From: VRUE01 sp963780815
GTDB lineage: Bacteria > Actinomycetota > Thermoleophilia > Solirubrobacterales > 70-9
NCBI GenBank assembly: GCA_963780815.1
Contig: CAWADG010000014.1
Coordinates: forward strand, 62,001-126,000
Direction of reading: 5' to 3'
DNA: 64,000 nucleotides
The notes under the pieces were generated by a model, which was not told where the DNA came from, searched no databases, and worked only from the letters and a program-made list of their open reading frames with translations. This document shows positions 63,086-64,000 of this stretch, in pieces (position 1 is the first letter of the stretch; the number at the start of each line of letters is the position of its first letter). Made by a program: the position numbers and the translations under genes.

Positions 63086-64000
63086 ATGAACTACTTCGTC
63101 ACCGGGGTGACCGGCTTCATCGGCCGCAATCTCGTCGAGCGGCTGCTGCAGCGCGAGGGCACGATCTACGCGCTGGTGCGGTCGGGCTCGCGCGGCAGGC
63201 TCGAGGAGCTTCGGACCTCCTGGGGAGCCGACGGGGCCCGGATCGTCCCGGTCGCCGGCGACCTCTCCCAGGCGGGCCTCGGTATCTCCGAGGAGGATCT
63301 GCTGACGCTGCGCGGCGACGTCGACCACTTCTTCCACCTGGCCGCGATCTACGACATGACCGCCGGCGCCGAGGCGCAGGAGGTGGCCAACGTCGAGGGG
63401 ACCCGGCACGCGGTAGAGCTCGCGACCGCGATCGAGGCCGGCTGCTTCCACCAGGTCAGCTCGATCGCCGCCGCCGGGCTCTTTCGCGGCGAATGGCGCG
63501 AGGATATGTTCGACGAGGCCGAAAACCTCGACGTCCACCCCTACTTCCGCACCAAGCACGAGTCCGAGCGCGTCGTCCGCGAAGAGTGCACGCGTCCGTG
63601 GCGCGTCTACCGCCCGGGGATCGTCGTCGGCGACTCGCGGACCGGCGCGACCGACAAGGTCGACGGCCCCTACTACTTCTTCAAGCTCCTCCAGCGTGCC
63701 CGCCGCGTGCTCCCCTCCTGGCTGCCCACGGTCGGGGTCGAGGGCGGCGAGATCAACATCGTCCCGGTCGATTACGTCGCCGCCGCGATCGACCACATCG
63801 CCCACCAGCCGGGGCTCGACCGGCAGGCTTTCTCCCTCACCGATCCGGACCCGAAGACCGCCGGCGAGCTGGTCAACCTGCTCGCCAGGGTCGCCGATGC
63901 CCCGCAGGCCGCCTACCGGCTCGACGCGAACGTCACCGACCCGGCGACGAGCCTCGTCAAGACTGGGCTGCGGCTGTTCCCACCGGCGAAGCGGGTCGGC
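63086..64000 (+). CDS. Extended SDR/thioester-reductase-like protein, N-terminal 305 residues (runs off the window)
   Basis: The protein begins MNYFVTGVTGFIGRNLVERL with the NAD(P) motif TGVTGFIG, followed by HFFHLAAIYDM, SSIAAAGLFRGEW and the catalytic pattern YFRTKHESE. It belongs to the extended SDR group that includes fatty acyl-CoA/thioester reductases and 3-beta-hydroxysteroid dehydrogenase-like enzymes. AGGAAGG lies five bases before the ATG. The frame is still open at base 64000. Some relatives carry a second C-terminal SDR domain, and the C-terminus is not visible here. It is divergent from kgd with a 57-base gap. Confidence 0.85.
   Translation, partial: MNYFVTGVTGFIGRNLVERLLQREGTIYALVRSGSRGRLEELRTSWGADGARIVPVAGDLSQAGLGISEEDLLTLRGDVDHFFHLAAIYDMTAGAEAQEVANVEGTRHAVELATAIEAGCFHQVSSIAAAGLFRGEWREDMFDEAENLDVHPYFRTKHESERVVREECTRPWRVYRPGIVVGDSRTGATDKVDGPYYFFKLLQRARRVLPSWLPTVGVEGGEINIVPVDYVAAAIDHIAHQPGLDRQAFSLTDPDPKTAGELVNLLARVADAPQAAYRLDANVTDPATSLVKTGLRLFPPAKRVG

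Noticed and set aside
63029..63805. Extension of the kgd frame upstream of MAQTATVQ
   Set aside because: It is antisense to the plus-strand SDR gene, which has a ribosome-binding site and NAD motif. The lipoyl domain starts normally at the ATG at 63028.

Overview
The window is very GC-rich, densely coding bacterial DNA whose gene set points to a high-GC actinobacterium, most likely class Thermoleophilia (Solirubrobacterales-like). That placement is inference. It rests on a 2-oxoglutarate dehydrogenase with E2 and E1 fused, an ECF sigma factor fused to an anti-sigma-like tail, large Cys-Pro-repeat secreted proteins, a ydaO-type riboswitch before an NlpC/P60 hydrolase, and an actinobacterial-type isoleucyl-tRNA synthetase. 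I saw no phage block, transposase, CRISPR array, rRNA or tRNA. No gene-free stretch exceeds 300 bases.

Layout. 1-5070 (minus): aldehyde dehydrogenase, heme-handling genes ccmA-ccmB-ccmC-ccmD and the 5' part of hemA. 5221-8900 (plus): rarA, a DUF1385 protein, methylmalonyl-CoA epimerase, a small protein and a methyltransferase. 8952-13190 (minus): a large secreted protein and a broken BtrH-type gene. 13234-15804 (plus): PAP2 phosphatase, ychF and a lipocalin-like protein. 15801-16965: SpoIID-domain protein. 17041-25657: aldehyde dehydrogenase, fumarase, a lipoprotein, an M15-like peptidase, and a benzoylformate decarboxylase-like enzyme followed by a FAD/Fe-S 2-hydroxyacid dehydrogenase. 25654-32188: SDR, ileS (frame interrupted), tautomerase, thioredoxin, PolX. 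32166-40318: frameshifted membrane protein, otsB, two half-size TauE/SafE permeases, PAC2 protein, a UvrD/AddB-like helicase-nuclease, IMPase, DJ-1 protein, and a basic coiled-coil protein behind two LexA-like boxes. 40328-43671: fused sigma/anti-sigma factor coupled to a secreted Ig-like protein. 43863-49760: UDP-glucuronate decarboxylase-like protein, methylmalonyl-CoA mutase large subunit, two small or secreted proteins, propionyl-CoA carboxylase beta, and a small exported protein. 49814-53806 (minus): polyamine-type ABC transporter. 53887-54606 (minus): NlpC/P60 hydrolase under a c-di-AMP riboswitch. 54720-64000: SDR, aconitase, DUF3817 protein, E2-E1 fusion kgd, and a truncated SDR at the window edge.

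Working together. Aconitase, 2-oxoglutarate dehydrogenase and fumarase belong to the TCA cycle. The carboxylase beta chain, epimerase and mutase are three parts of the propionyl-CoA to succinyl-CoA route, spread over 40 kb. The decarboxylase/2-hydroxyacid dehydrogenase pair looks like a mandelate-type pathway, though substrates are unproven.

Two cross-cutting observations matter most. First, a short dispersed repeat (core AAGAAMCAGAKATGGAC) occurs at least five times. One copy sits exactly where the ileS reading frame breaks, and removing the 73-base repeat would restore that frame. Second, at least four other genes show single-base frame breaks, often between signal peptide and mature protein. 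These may be real or may be base-calling errors in GC-rich runs, and this affects how all the broken genes should be read.
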